DNA from: COE1 sp964445375
Lineage (GTDB): Bacteria > Bacillota > Clostridia > Lachnospirales > Lachnospiraceae
NCBI GenBank assembly: GCA_964445375.1
Contig: CAYUKO010000043.1
Span: forward strand, 1-25,636
Length of the DNA: 25,636 nucleotides
Reading direction: 5' to 3'
Position 1 is the stretch's first letter. Each line of letters begins with the position of its first letter. Positions 6,784-14,062 of the stretch are shown here, one piece after another. A program made the position numbers and the translations under genes. The notes below the pieces were generated by a model that worked only from the letters and a program-made list of their open reading frames with translations, did not search any database and was not told where the DNA came from.

Positions 6784-7032
6784 ATGAAGGATGCTAAGAT
6801 TTATAGGGAGGCGGGAATCCGGATTCATGGTTTGCGGGATCAATATGGTCTTACCAGAGAAGAAATGTCGGAATTGGTAGGAATAACGAGTAAATGTATC
6901 TATGAGATAGAAACAGGCAGAAAAGGATTTTCAGCTGTTGTTTTGTTGAAGATTGCAACTGCTTTTAAGGTAGATTGCGATTACATAATGACGGGAAGAA
7001 AGTTAGGACTGATGTGTAAGGTCAAAGCCTAA
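6784..7032 (+). CDS. XRE-family helix-turn-helix regulator, divergent from agrB
   Basis: 82 residues, a single Cro/C1 helix-turn-helix (GLTREEMSELVGITSKCIYE with ETGRKGFSAVVLLKIATAF). AAAGGAG lies 10 nt before the ATG. It is transcribed away from agrB across a 214-bp shared intergenic region, so it is placed to control agrBD, itself or both. That is inference from position. It differs in sequence from the XRE gene at 3580. The target is unknown. Confidence 0.82.
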   Translation: MKDAKIYREAGIRIHGLRDQYGLTREEMSELVGITSKCIYEIETGRKGFSAVVLLKIATAFKVDCDYIMTGRKLGLMCKVKA

Positions 7033-7116
7033 GTTGTGTATCATAAATTTAAAAAAGAATAAAAGAAATCGTTTTGGAGATAACTATTAGAAAATCGGGA
7101 AAAGAAGGATAAGGCG

Positions 7117-7572
7117 ATGGATAAAAAGATAAAAGATTATCAGGAGTATGTGGAACAGATTTCACCAAAGACAAACCTTTGGGTACAGATGGGAAAGGCA
7201 TTTGTGACGGGAGGCGCTATCTGTTGTGTTGGGCAGTTTATCATGAATATGGCAATGAATCAGTTTGGTCTGGACAAAGAGATTGCGGCGAGCTGGTGTT
7301 CCATGTTATTGATACTTGCAAGTGCCATACTGACAGGCTTTAATCTGTACGGTGGATTGGTAAAATGGGGCGGTGCAGGAGCATTAGTGCCGATTACCGG
7401 ATTTGCCAATTCTGTGGTAGCATCTGCAATTGAGTATCAGACAGAAGGTCAGGTATTTGGTATTGGATGCAAAATATTTACGATTGCGGGACCGGTTATT
7501 TTATACGGTATTGTGACAAGCTGGGGACTTGGTGTTGTATACTGGATAGGAAAGTTATTGGGAATTGTATAA
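7117..7572 (+). CDS. spoVAC: Stage V sporulation protein AC (SpoVAC)
   Basis: 151 residues, the usual length for SpoVAC, an integral membrane component of the SpoVA channel that moves dipicolinic acid into the forespore and out at germination. Visible family features are the soluble N-terminal stretch (YVEQISPKT), FVTGGAICCVGQ, the central GFNLYGGLVKWGGAGALVPITGFANSVVASA region (named here by its ends, GFNLYGGL and GFANSVVASA), and the hydrophobic C-terminus. In most spore formers it is followed by spoVAD and spoVAE. Here it stands alone and is followed by a long hairpin. A sigma-G promoter is expected, but I could not identify one with confidence in 7033-7116. Confidence 0.9.
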   Translation: MDKKIKDYQEYVEQISPKTNLWVQMGKAFVTGGAICCVGQFIMNMAMNQFGLDKEIAASWCSMLLILASAILTGFNLYGGLVKWGGAGALVPITGFANSVVASAIEYQTEGQVFGIGCKIFTIAGPVILYGIVTSWGLGVVYWIGKLLGIV

Positions 7573-7576
7573 GAAA

Positions 7577-7627
7577 AGGAAGAAGCGTTGGAAAGGCATT
7601 AAGAATGCTTTTCCAACGCTTCTTCTT
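7577..7627. terminator. Very long hairpin between convergent spoVAC and DUF1622 genes
   Basis: A stem of about 24 bp with a 3-nt loop, broken only by G-T pairs, spans the gap and the last nine codons of the minus-strand DUF1622 gene. It lacks a long T run on the plus strand but should stop both genes. It is much longer than the other terminators in this window. Confidence 0.75.
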
Positions 7628-7940
7628 CGTGTTTGATTTCCCAATGGATTAGGAAAGTAAGAGTACCACGTAACAAAATAACGGCACCTAAGATACCAAG
7701 CTCTGCCCATTCACGGACAACCACGGTACGAAGAACCTCACTACCCATCTTGAATTCAAGAGATAGGGAAATTCCCTGCGCCAGGTCAAGTCTAAGACTG
7801 GAGTCGTGGCGAATCCATTGGATAAAGCATTTAATAGAGGTAAAGACCAGAACGGTAATACCAAATAGCTCTAAAAGGATAGTACAGAATTCAACGACAT
7901 AGGTTAGAAATAATTCAATATTACTAAGAAATTCGGACAT
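7599..7940 (-). CDS. DUF1622 family membrane protein
   Basis: 113 residues with three hydrophobic segments and the conserved block LRLDLAQGISLSLEF then GSEVLRTVVVREWAELGILG, which is diagnostic of the DUF1622 family of small inner-membrane proteins of unknown function. AGGAGGTG precedes ATG 7940 at good spacing. The final codons (residues EEALEKHS) are encoded by one arm of the long hairpin, so the protein end and the terminator are constrained together. It is monocistronic, convergent with spoVAC. No function can be stated. Confidence 0.85.
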   Translation of the reverse strand: MSEFLSNIELFLTYVVEFCTILLELFGITVLVFTSIKCFIQWIRHDSSLRLDLAQGISLSLEFKMGSEVLRTVVVREWAELGILGAVILLRGTLTFLIHWEIKHEEEALEKHS

Positions 7941-8020
7941 ATATGCACCTCCTAAAATCAGTTATTTAATTTAATTATAGCGGTTGTATAAGTTTATTAC
8001 AAGAATTGTTTATCGAAAAC

Positions 8021-8054
8021 AAAAAATGAGAGCGTGCCATGATTGACACGCTCT
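8021..8054 (-). terminator. Terminator of the CofE-like gene
   Basis: On the minus strand AGAGCGTG pairs with CACGCTCT around a 10-nt loop and is followed by a T run (plus-strand A run at 8021-8026). Confidence 0.85.
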
Positions 8055-8068
8055 TAGCTTTTATAGTA

Positions 8069-9262
8069 TTAGTCTGTTGTAAAATTATCAAAATATCCCT
8101 GAATTAAGATAATTGGTGTTCCCTTATCACCGGAACCGGATGTTAAGTCACATAAGGAACCGATTAAGTCAGTTAACTGTCTAGGAGTTGTTCCCTGAGA
8201 AGCCATGTTACCAACCAGATTATCCTGCTTAGACTTAATGCTGTTAGAAATTGCTTCCTTTAATTCTGCACCGCTAAGGTTAGCAAAATCATTATCTGCA
8301 AGATACTTTAACTTTAATTCGTTTGGAGTACCGATAAGTCCATCGGTAAATGCTGGAGAAACAACAGGGTCTGCTAATTCCCAGATCTTACCCTGTGGAT
8401 CCTTGAAAGCACCGTCACCGTATACCATAACTTCAACATGCTTTCCTGTCTTTTCCAAGATAGCAGCCTGAATATCCAATACAAGATCCTTACATTCGTT
8501 AGGGAATAACTTAATCTTATCCTCTGTGGACTTGTTAGAACCAAGTAAACCATACTTTGCATTGTAGCCACTGCCATTTACAGGAGCAGTAAGGATATCA
8601 TCTAAGCCGCAAACAACCTTTGCGCCAGCTTCCTTTAAGATACGCTTTGTACGAACTCTTGTATGAATATCGCAGTTGATAACACAGTCTGTGTAGTTAA
8701 GAATTGTCTTTGCCTGATTTGCAAAGATAACTTCAACCTCAGCACCAGCTTCTTTGATGATGCTTGAGTAGTATTCTACATAGTCAACACCTGTGAATTC
8801 ATGTTTATTTTCACCGAATAATTCACGGTATTTCTCTAATATTAAAACGTCTGAATAAGGATTGATACCAGCTTCGTCTAACTGGTCGTATGTCAATAAT
8901 GCGTTACCAACCTCATCGCTAGGATAACTTAACATTAAAACAACTTTCTTGCATCCCATTGCGATACCTTTTAAGTTGATAGCAAAACGGTTACGGGAAA
9001 GGATAGGGAAAATAACACCAACAGTCTCTCCGCCTAACTTTGCCTTTACATCAGCTGCGATATCCTGAACTGTTGCATAATTACCCTGAGCACGGGCAAC
9101 GATTGACTCTGTTAAAGCGATAACATCTCTGTCTCTTAAGGAAAATCCTTCACTTTCAGCAGCGCCTAAAACGCTCTCTACTGTGATATCTACAAGATTG
9201 TCTCCTTCACGAATGATTGGTCCGCGAATACCTCTTGAAATAGTACCTACTCTTCTTTCCAT
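8069..9262 (-). CDS. CofE-like protein (F420-0:gamma-glutamyl ligase family)
   Basis: 397 residues, resembling the coenzyme F420-0:L-glutamate ligase (CofE) fold. It has an N-terminal GTISRGIRGPII, an ALTESIVARAQGNY segment near residue 50, FPILSRNRFAINLKG, and a glycine/aspartate-rich VMVYGDGAFKDP in the second half. CofE adds glutamates to F420, but low-GC anaerobes of this kind are not known to make F420 and no other F420 gene is in the window. The true substrate is therefore unknown. Proteins of this size are widespread in Clostridia under this annotation. It is monocistronic, with its own promoter (TTGTTT and TATAAT on the minus strand) and terminator. Confidence 0.75.
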   Translation of the reverse strand: MERRVGTISRGIRGPIIREGDNLVDITVESVLGAAESEGFSLRDRDVIALTESIVARAQGNYATVQDIAADVKAKLGGETVGVIFPILSRNRFAINLKGIAMGCKKVVLMLSYPSDEVGNALLTYDQLDEAGINPYSDVLILEKYRELFGENKHEFTGVDYVEYYSSIIKEAGAEVEVIFANQAKTILNYTDCVINCDIHTRVRTKRILKEAGAKVVCGLDDILTAPVNGSGYNAKYGLLGSNKSTEDKIKLFPNECKDLVLDIQAAILEKTGKHVEVMVYGDGAFKDPQGKIWELADPVVSPAFTDGLIGTPNELKLKYLADNDFANLSGAELKEAISNSIKSKQDNLVGNMASQGTTPRQLTDLIGSLCDLTSGSGDKGTPIILIQGYFDNFTTD

Positions 9263-9293
9263 GTTTATACCTCTTTATTTATCATAATATATA

Positions 9294-9371
9294 GTAGTGA
9301 AAAGTATTAGCCATCACTACAGGTTATCTTACTACTTTGTATATTATACAGGACAAAGTGAATAAAAACAA
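9294..9371 (-). promoter_or_regulatory. Promoter and leader inverted repeat of the CofE-like gene
   Basis: On the minus strand TTGTTT (9371-9366) and TATAAT (9348-9343) are 17 nt apart. Downstream, GTAGTGA and TCACTAC (9294-9300 and 9314-9320) form a perfect 7-bp inverted repeat with a 13-nt spacer in the 5' leader. Its TAGTAGTG / AAAAGTAT text resembles the NrtR-type sites at 9439 and 9467, with a 1-nt shift. Shared control is only a possibility. Confidence 0.55.
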
Positions 9372-9432
9372 GAATGCGCGATATTAGATTTAATTGTGCG
9401 TAATATAAGGTGAACTTATGGAAGAAAAAGAG

Positions 9433-9485
9433 TTGACTTAGTAGCAAAAGTATACTATTATAATGATAGTAGCAAAAAGATACTA
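9433..9485 (+). promoter_or_regulatory. nrtR operon promoter with two tandem operators
   Basis: TTGACT (9433-9438) and TATTAT (9456-9461) are 17 nt apart. Two near-identical 19-bp elements, TAGTA...TACTA, lie at 9439-9457 (filling the spacer) and 9467-9485 (covering the start point). They share the interior GCAAAA. Repeat starts are 28 bp apart. Their position on the promoter of a regulator gene fits NrtR autorepression. Confidence 0.75.
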
Positions 9486-9499
9486 AGTAGGGGCAAAAT

Positions 9500-10216
9500 A
9501 TGAATATTCAATTAGAAAAGAAATTTATAGAAGAGTATGATGCAAGCCAGTATAAGAAAATGTCAGTTGCTGTTGATATTTTAATTTTTACGGTTCAGGA
9601 TAAACAGCTGGAAGTATTACTGGTCAAACGTGAGGAGTTCCCGTTTAAGGATTGTCTGGCGCTTCCGGGAACTTTTGTAGGAGAAAAAGAGTCTCTGGAT
9701 GATGCAGTGAAGCGATGTCTGCAGGAGGAGATAGGAATTACAGATATGTATACAGAGCAATTGTATACATGGGGTGAGGTAGAGCGTGACCCCCGTCTAA
9801 GAGTTTTATCCGTTTCCTATGTTGCACTGGTGAACAAGTCAAAATGTAATCCAAAGGCAGGTAAGAGAGTAACGGATGTTTGCTGGATGGAAGTTTCCAT
9901 GGAACATATGGATGCAATAAAAAATCAGATGGCATTCGATCATGCCAAAATCATACAATGTGGATTGGAACGGCTTCGAGGTAAGATAGAGTATGCGCCG
10001 ATTGTATTTCATATGCTGGAGGATGAATTTACACTGCCTCAATTGCAGAGTATTTATGAAATAATTCTTGGGAAAAAGCTATACAAAGCCAATTTTCGTA
10101 AAAAGATTATGGACATGGTCGTAGAGACTGGAAATATACAAAGTGGAGAAGCCAACCGACCAAGTAAATACTATTGTTGGAAGGACAAAATACAGGAAAA
10201 GGAGAAAAAGTTATGA
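9500..10216 (+). CDS. nrtR: NrtR, Nudix-related transcriptional repressor of NAD metabolism
   Basis: 238 residues. The N-terminal part (about 20-150) is a Nudix domain with ALPGTFVGEKESLDDAV then KRCLQEEIGI. The box is degenerate: the second Gly is T58 and the first Glu of REUxEE is C73. That is expected for NrtR proteins, which sense ADP-ribose rather than hydrolyse it. The C-terminal part (about 155-225: FTLPQLQSIYEIILG, then KKLYKANFRKKIMD) is the winged helix of this family. It is the first gene of nrtR-pnuC-nadR and overlaps pnuC by 4 nt. ADP-ribose release of the repressor from the two upstream operators is established for the family and inferred here. Confidence 0.9.
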   Translation: MNIQLEKKFIEEYDASQYKKMSVAVDILIFTVQDKQLEVLLVKREEFPFKDCLALPGTFVGEKESLDDAVKRCLQEEIGITDMYTEQLYTWGEVERDPRLRVLSVSYVALVNKSKCNPKAGKRVTDVCWMEVSMEHMDAIKNQMAFDHAKIIQCGLERLRGKIEYAPIVFHMLEDEFTLPQLQSIYEIILGKKLYKANFRKKIMDMVVETGNIQSGEANRPSKYYCWKDKIQEKEKKL

Positions 10217-10914
10217 GAGAAAAAGTAAAAACGTATTTAAAAAGTGAGCTGACAGGATGGAAAAAGCCGGATATTGCATGGCTGGCAATCGCAACCACAG
10301 TAATCCTGGCACTTTCTATTTACTGGAAGGACAATTTTATCGGGATTATGTCAGCATTGACAGGAGTATGGTGTGTCGTGCTGACAGGAAAGGGAAAAAG
10401 GTCTTCTTTTATCTTTGGTACAATTAATGTCTTGTTCTATGCGTATATTGCGTTTGGCGCAAAGTATTATGGAGAAGTCATGTTGAATCTGCTTTACTAC
10501 TTTCCGATGAATTTTGTAGGCTGGTTTGCATGGAAGAAGCACATGGATGAGGAAAGTGGAGAAGTTGTAAAGAGCAGTCTGCCTGTGAAGAAAAGCTGTA
10601 TCCTTTATGGCTGCACGGCAATTGCCATTTTATTATATGGCTTTGTGTTAAAGGCGTTAAATGGACAATTACCCTTTGTGGACAGTATGAGTACGGTGGT
10701 TTCTGTAGTAGCCCAGATTTTGTCTGTAAAACGACTGGCAGAACAGTGGATTTTATGGATTGTGGTAGATATTGTAACGGTTATTATGTGGGCAGTAAAC
10801 TTTGCAAATGGGGGAGAGAGTATTGCTACTTTGCTCATGTGGAGTATTTATTTGCTGAATGCAATCATTATGTACGTGAAATGGAAACGCGAAGTGAAAA
10901 ATGTGGAAAGGTAG
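10213..10914 (+). CDS. pnuC: PnuC nicotinamide riboside transporter
   Basis: 233 residues with about seven hydrophobic segments. It carries the PnuC features NFVGWFAW and EQWILWIVVDIVTVIMWA, the aromatic WxxW motifs that line the riboside site. It brings nicotinamide riboside across the membrane by facilitated diffusion, trapped by phosphorylation in the cell. ATG 10213 is chosen because AAGGAG ends 8 nt upstream and the start overlaps the nrtR stop as ATGA. Longer in-frame extensions into nrtR are not needed. nadR follows 9 nt downstream and supplies the trapping kinase. Confidence 0.92.
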   Translation: MREKVKTYLKSELTGWKKPDIAWLAIATTVILALSIYWKDNFIGIMSALTGVWCVVLTGKGKRSSFIFGTINVLFYAYIAFGAKYYGEVMLNLLYYFPMNFVGWFAWKKHMDEESGEVVKSSLPVKKSCILYGCTAIAILLYGFVLKALNGQLPFVDSMSTVVSVVAQILSVKRLAEQWILWIVVDIVTVIMWAVNFANGGESIATLLMWSIYLLNAIIMYVKWKREVKNVER

Positions 10915-10923
10915 GTTACAAAG

Positions 10924-11928
10924 ATGAGATATAAGGTTGGAATGTATGGTGGCTCTTTTAATCCATTGCATATGGGACATGTAAACTGTATCATTCAGGC
11001 AGCAAATCTGTGTGAACAGTTGTATCTGGTTTTAAGTATTGGGACAAATCGAGGCGAGATTGATTATCGGGTACGTTATCGTTGGCTGTATCAGTTAACA
11101 AAGCACATCGGTAATGTAAAGATTCTGGTGTTAGAGGATGATGCGGCAACGAAGCAGGAGTATACAACGGATTACTGGCAGAAGGATGCCGATCAGGTAA
11201 AGGCGCAGATTGGACAGCGAATCGATGTTGTTTTCTGTGGAAGTGATTATGATGAAAAGAGTTTCTGGAACGTATGCTATCCGGAAAGCGAGTTACATAT
11301 CTTTGCAAGAGATGGAATCAGTTCTACAGAGATTAGAAAGAATCCATATGAGCACTGGGACTGGCTGCCTAAGGTGGTCAGACCTTACTATACGAAGAAG
11401 GTGCTGCTTATGGGCGGTGAAAGTACAAGTAAGTCAACGTTGACGATAAATCTTGCCAATCGTTTTAATACCAATTATATTGATGAAGCAGGCAGAGATA
11501 TTTCAGAGCGCTCAGGAACGGATTTACTTATGCTTTCGGAAGATTTTACGGAGATATTGCTACAGCACAAGCTAAATGAGATGAAGGCAATCGAGCATAG
11601 CAATAAAGTGCTTTTTATTGATACGGATGCTTTGGTTACCCAGTTTTATATGAATTTTCTCGAAGATCCTAATATTGAAAAGAATAAGGCTTTGTCAGAT
11701 GCCATTGATGCTTTGAACGAATATGACTTAATTCTGTTTATGGAGCCGGACGTGGCATTTGTTCAGGATGGCGACAGAAGTGAAGTTATTAAAAATGACA
11801 GAGAGAAGTACAGCAGGCAGATTAAGGAGCTGCTTCAAGCACATGGTAAACAATTTATCAGTGTAAGCGGTTCTTATCAGGAGCGGTATGAGAAAGCGGT
11901 AGCAGAAGTTGAGAAATTATTAAAATAG
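10924..11928 (+). CDS. nadR: NadR: NMN adenylyltransferase / ribosylnicotinamide kinase
   Basis: 334 residues in two domains. The nucleotidyltransferase domain (about 1-155) shows GGSFNPLHMGH (residues 9-19) and ISSTEIR (132-138). The riboside kinase domain (about 158-334) has a P-loop, GGESTSKST (164-172), then DTDALVTQFY. Together they convert nicotinamide riboside to NMN and then NAD. The N-terminal helix-turn-helix of enterobacterial NadR is absent, so it is enzymatic only, and regulation falls to NrtR. P-loop residue 169 is Ser where Gly is classical. The upstream ribosome binding site is weak (AGG, about 10 nt). Last gene of the operon, followed by a terminator. Confidence 0.93.
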   Translation: MRYKVGMYGGSFNPLHMGHVNCIIQAANLCEQLYLVLSIGTNRGEIDYRVRYRWLYQLTKHIGNVKILVLEDDAATKQEYTTDYWQKDADQVKAQIGQRIDVVFCGSDYDEKSFWNVCYPESELHIFARDGISSTEIRKNPYEHWDWLPKVVRPYYTKKVLLMGGESTSKSTLTINLANRFNTNYIDEAGRDISERSGTDLLMLSEDFTEILLQHKLNEMKAIEHSNKVLFIDTDALVTQFYMNFLEDPNIEKNKALSDAIDALNEYDLILFMEPDVAFVQDGDRSEVIKNDREKYSRQIKELLQAHGKQFISVSGSYQERYEKAVAEVEKLLK

Positions 11929-11946
11929 ATATGAAATATAGATAGA

Positions 11947-11976
11947 GAAGCGAATCCTTTTGGGTTTGCTTCTTTT
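11947..11976 (+). terminator. Terminator after nadR
   Basis: GAAGCGAATCC pairs with GGTTTGCTTC (one bulge, one G-T pair), then TTTTCGATTTT. Confidence 0.8.
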
Positions 11977-11997
11977 CGATTTTACTTCTTAATGGTA

Positions 11998-12062
11998 TTG
12001 ACAACTGTTTAGTACTGTTATATACTGTTAATTAAGAAAAAGATAAACAGTATATAACAGTA
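11998..12062 (+). promoter_or_regulatory. Promoter and four-half-site operator of the GntR/ABC operon
   Basis: TTGACA (11998-12003) and TATACT (12021-12026) are exactly 17 nt apart. A perfect 17-bp inverted repeat (12013-12029 with 12046-12062, 16-nt spacer) covers the -10 box and start region. Each arm holds two copies of the same 8-mer (TACTGTTA on the left, TAACAGTA on the right) spaced 10 bp apart. That makes four half-sites, as expected for cooperative binding of two dimers of the GntR-type repressor encoded just downstream. Confidence 0.85.
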
Positions 12063-12115
12063 TACAACTCTTGCAACATACAGATTCGCGAATAGTTGTT
12101 ATGTGGAGGATAAAA

Positions 12116-12490
12116 GTGAATATTATAATAAGTAATTCATCGATGGAACCAATTTATGAACAGATTATCCGGCAGATTAAGACCATGATTATGGAAGGAA
12201 AGCTGTTAGGAGGAACGATGCTTCCGAGTGTGCGAACACTGTCAAAGGATTTAAAAATCAGTGCACTGACCGTGAAGAAAGCCTATGACCAGTTGGAAGA
12301 ACAAGGCTTTATCGTAACGGTTCATGGAAAGGGAAGCTTTGTTGCAGAGGGCAATCAGAATATCATGCAGGAAGCACAGCAAAAGGAAGTAGAAGAAAAG
12401 CTTGAGGATGCCATAAGAACAGGCAGGCGCTGTGGCATGAAAAAGGAAGAGATCAAAGATTTATTTGAGATGATTATTGAGGAGGAATAG
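12116..12490 (+). CDS. GntR-family regulator, YtrA subfamily
   Basis: 124 residues from GTG 12116, chosen because GGAGG lies 6 nt upstream. An in-frame TTG at 12071 would start within the promoter-proximal leader and is unlikely. The winged helix spans about 10-75 (PIYEQIIRQIKTMI, LPSVRTLSKDLKISALTVKKAY, then VTVHGKGSFV). A short C-terminal helical tail follows, as in the YtrA subfamily, which has no large effector domain. It is directly followed (3 nt) by an ABC ATPase, the standard YtrA arrangement. It probably represses its own operon through the inverted repeat at 12013-12062. The inducing signal is unknown. In Bacillus such operons respond to cell-wall stress. Confidence 0.88.
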   Translation: MNIIISNSSMEPIYEQIIRQIKTMIMEGKLLGGTMLPSVRTLSKDLKISALTVKKAYDQLEEQGFIVTVHGKGSFVAEGNQNIMQEAQQKEVEEKLEDAIRTGRRCGMKKEEIKDLFEMIIEEE

Positions 12491-12493
12491 GGT

Positions 12494-13345
12494 ATGTTAC
12501 TTCGGGTAGAGAATGTACAAAAGCAATATAAGGACTTTAAGTTGAACTGCTCTTTACAGGTAGAAGAGGGGTGTGTCACCGGTCTGATTGGTGCAAACGG
12601 AGCAGGAAAGAGTACGTTGTTTAAGTCGATTTTAGGACTCATTCAGACAGATGGTGGTTCGATTGAGATTCTTGGAAAGAATCAGAAGGTACAGACCATT
12701 TCTGATAAGGAAGAAATTGGTGTTGTGCTTGCGGAGAATACCTTTAGCTGTGTGCTTACCATAAAAGACATTGTTGCTATGATGCAGGCAATGTATCACA
12801 GATTTAACAAGGAACAGTTTTTGAAAAAGTGTGAAAAGTACCAGTTGCCATTGGATAAACAATTAAAAGAATTCTCAACCGGAATGAAAGCAAAGCTGAA
12901 ACTTTTGGTTGCCATGAGCTATGATGCAAAGCTGCTCCTTCTGGACGAGCCAACCGTTGGACTTGATTCTGTAATCAGAAGTGAGCTTTTAGATGAAATG
13001 CGCGAGTTTATGAATCAGGAAGGGAAGGCAATCCTCATTAGTTCTCACATTTCTTCGGATTTGGAAGGCTTATGTGATGACTTCTATTTTATTCAGAATG
13101 GAAGTATTGTCCTTCATGAAGATACGGATGTATTGCTTTCTGATTACGCAACCTTAAAGGTCAGCAAAGATCAATATGACAAGATGGATAAAGAATACAT
13201 CTTATATCGAAAAGAGGAAGCGTTTGGTTATCAGTTACTTACCAAAGAAAAGCAATATTATATGGATAATTACCGTGACTTGGTAGCGGAAAGAGGAAGT
13301 ATTGATGATCTGATGTTATTAGTAACGAAGGGAGAGGCAGTATGA
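12494..13345 (+). CDS. ABC transporter ATP-binding protein
   Basis: 283 residues. Walker A GANGAGKST (33-41), degenerate signature FSTGMKAKLKL (about 127-137, in place of LSGGQ), and Walker B LLLLDEPT (147-154) with the following D-loop GLDS. It is the cytoplasmic ATPase that pairs with the membrane protein encoded next (4-nt ATGA overlap). GGAGG lies 8 nt upstream of ATG 12494. The FSTGM variant is common in ABC-2 type exporters linked to YtrA regulators. The exported substrate is unknown. Cell-envelope active peptides or drugs are plausible from context. Confidence 0.9.
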   Translation: MLLRVENVQKQYKDFKLNCSLQVEEGCVTGLIGANGAGKSTLFKSILGLIQTDGGSIEILGKNQKVQTISDKEEIGVVLAENTFSCVLTIKDIVAMMQAMYHRFNKEQFLKKCEKYQLPLDKQLKEFSTGMKAKLKLLVAMSYDAKLLLLDEPTVGLDSVIRSELLDEMREFMNQEGKAILISSHISSDLEGLCDDFYFIQNGSIVLHEDTDVLLSDYATLKVSKDQYDKMDKEYILYRKEEAFGYQLLTKEKQYYMDNYRDLVAERGSIDDLMLLVTKGEAV

Positions 13346-14010
13346 AAGGATTATTAATCAAGGATTTTTGTATTATTGCGAAGAATAAAAAGCTGTTTGG
13401 TATATTATTATTTGTTGTTGTATTTATGTTTCTGACACAAGGGGAAGGTGGCGCGAGCTTTGGGATAGCGTATATAACGATGCTTTGCGGATCCTTAGTA
13501 CTTACTACGATTTCAACAGATGAATTTGACAAGAGTACGACATTTCTTATGACAATGCCGATTAAACCAAGTACGTATGCGTTAGAGAAATATGTGTTTT
13601 CTTTTGGATGCAGCTTGAGTGGCTGCCTCGTTTCCACTGGTGTATGCTGTTTATTTGTAGGTGATGGAGTTTTGGAACTTATAAAGGTAGCAGTGGTGAT
13701 GTATGTTGTCCTGGCACTTTTCCAGTTGGTTATGATACCTGTTCAACTAAAGTTTGGTGGAGAAAATGGACGAATGGTAATGATGGGAATGATAGTTGTT
13801 GTCTTTGTCGCGGTTTATGCGATTGAAAAGCTTGCGAAAACCATGTTTGCCAGTGAAGATGCCATAACATTATGGATTCAGGGCATGGTTCAGACGTTTG
13901 AGACAATGAAGATTCTTCCAGTTGCAATTGCTTTCGTGATAGGATTCGTGGTATGTTTTATGATTTCCGTAGGAATCAGTATGAAAGTGATGGAAAAGAA
14001 AGAATTTTAA
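13342..14010 (+). CDS. ABC-2 type transporter membrane protein
   Basis: 222 residues with about six hydrophobic segments. It starts MKGLLIKDFCIIAKNKK, the short cytoplasmic opening typical of ABC-2 permeases beside YtrA-type regulators, and has TDEFDKSTTFLMTMPI in the first loop. It is translationally coupled to the ATPase and ends 14 nt before a bidirectional terminator. With one half-size permease and one ATPase, the transporter is presumably a homodimer. Substrate unknown. Confidence 0.87.
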   Translation: MKGLLIKDFCIIAKNKKLFGILLFVVVFMFLTQGEGGASFGIAYITMLCGSLVLTTISTDEFDKSTTFLMTMPIKPSTYALEKYVFSFGCSLSGCLVSTGVCCLFVGDGVLELIKVAVVMYVVLALFQLVMIPVQLKFGGENGRMVMMGMIVVVFVAVYAIEKLAKTMFASEDAITLWIQGMVQTFETMKILPVAIAFVIGFVVCFMISVGISMKVMEKKEF

Positions 14011-14023
14011 AGATAAAAGTAGG

Positions 14024-14053
14024 AAAGCCGGAACAGAGAAAGTTCCGGCTTTT
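14024..14053. terminator. Bidirectional terminator between ABC permease and antiporter
   Basis: AAAGCCGGAAC and GTTCCGGCTTT form a perfect 11-bp stem with a 7-nt loop, with T or A runs at both ends. It serves both convergent genes. Confidence 0.92.
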
Positions 14054-14062
14054 AACATATGT

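Noticed and set aside
10174..10212. Longer PnuC start inside nrtR
   Set aside because: ATG 10213 has AAGGAG at 8 nt and the ATGA overlap with the nrtR stop. The upstream start lacks such a signal.
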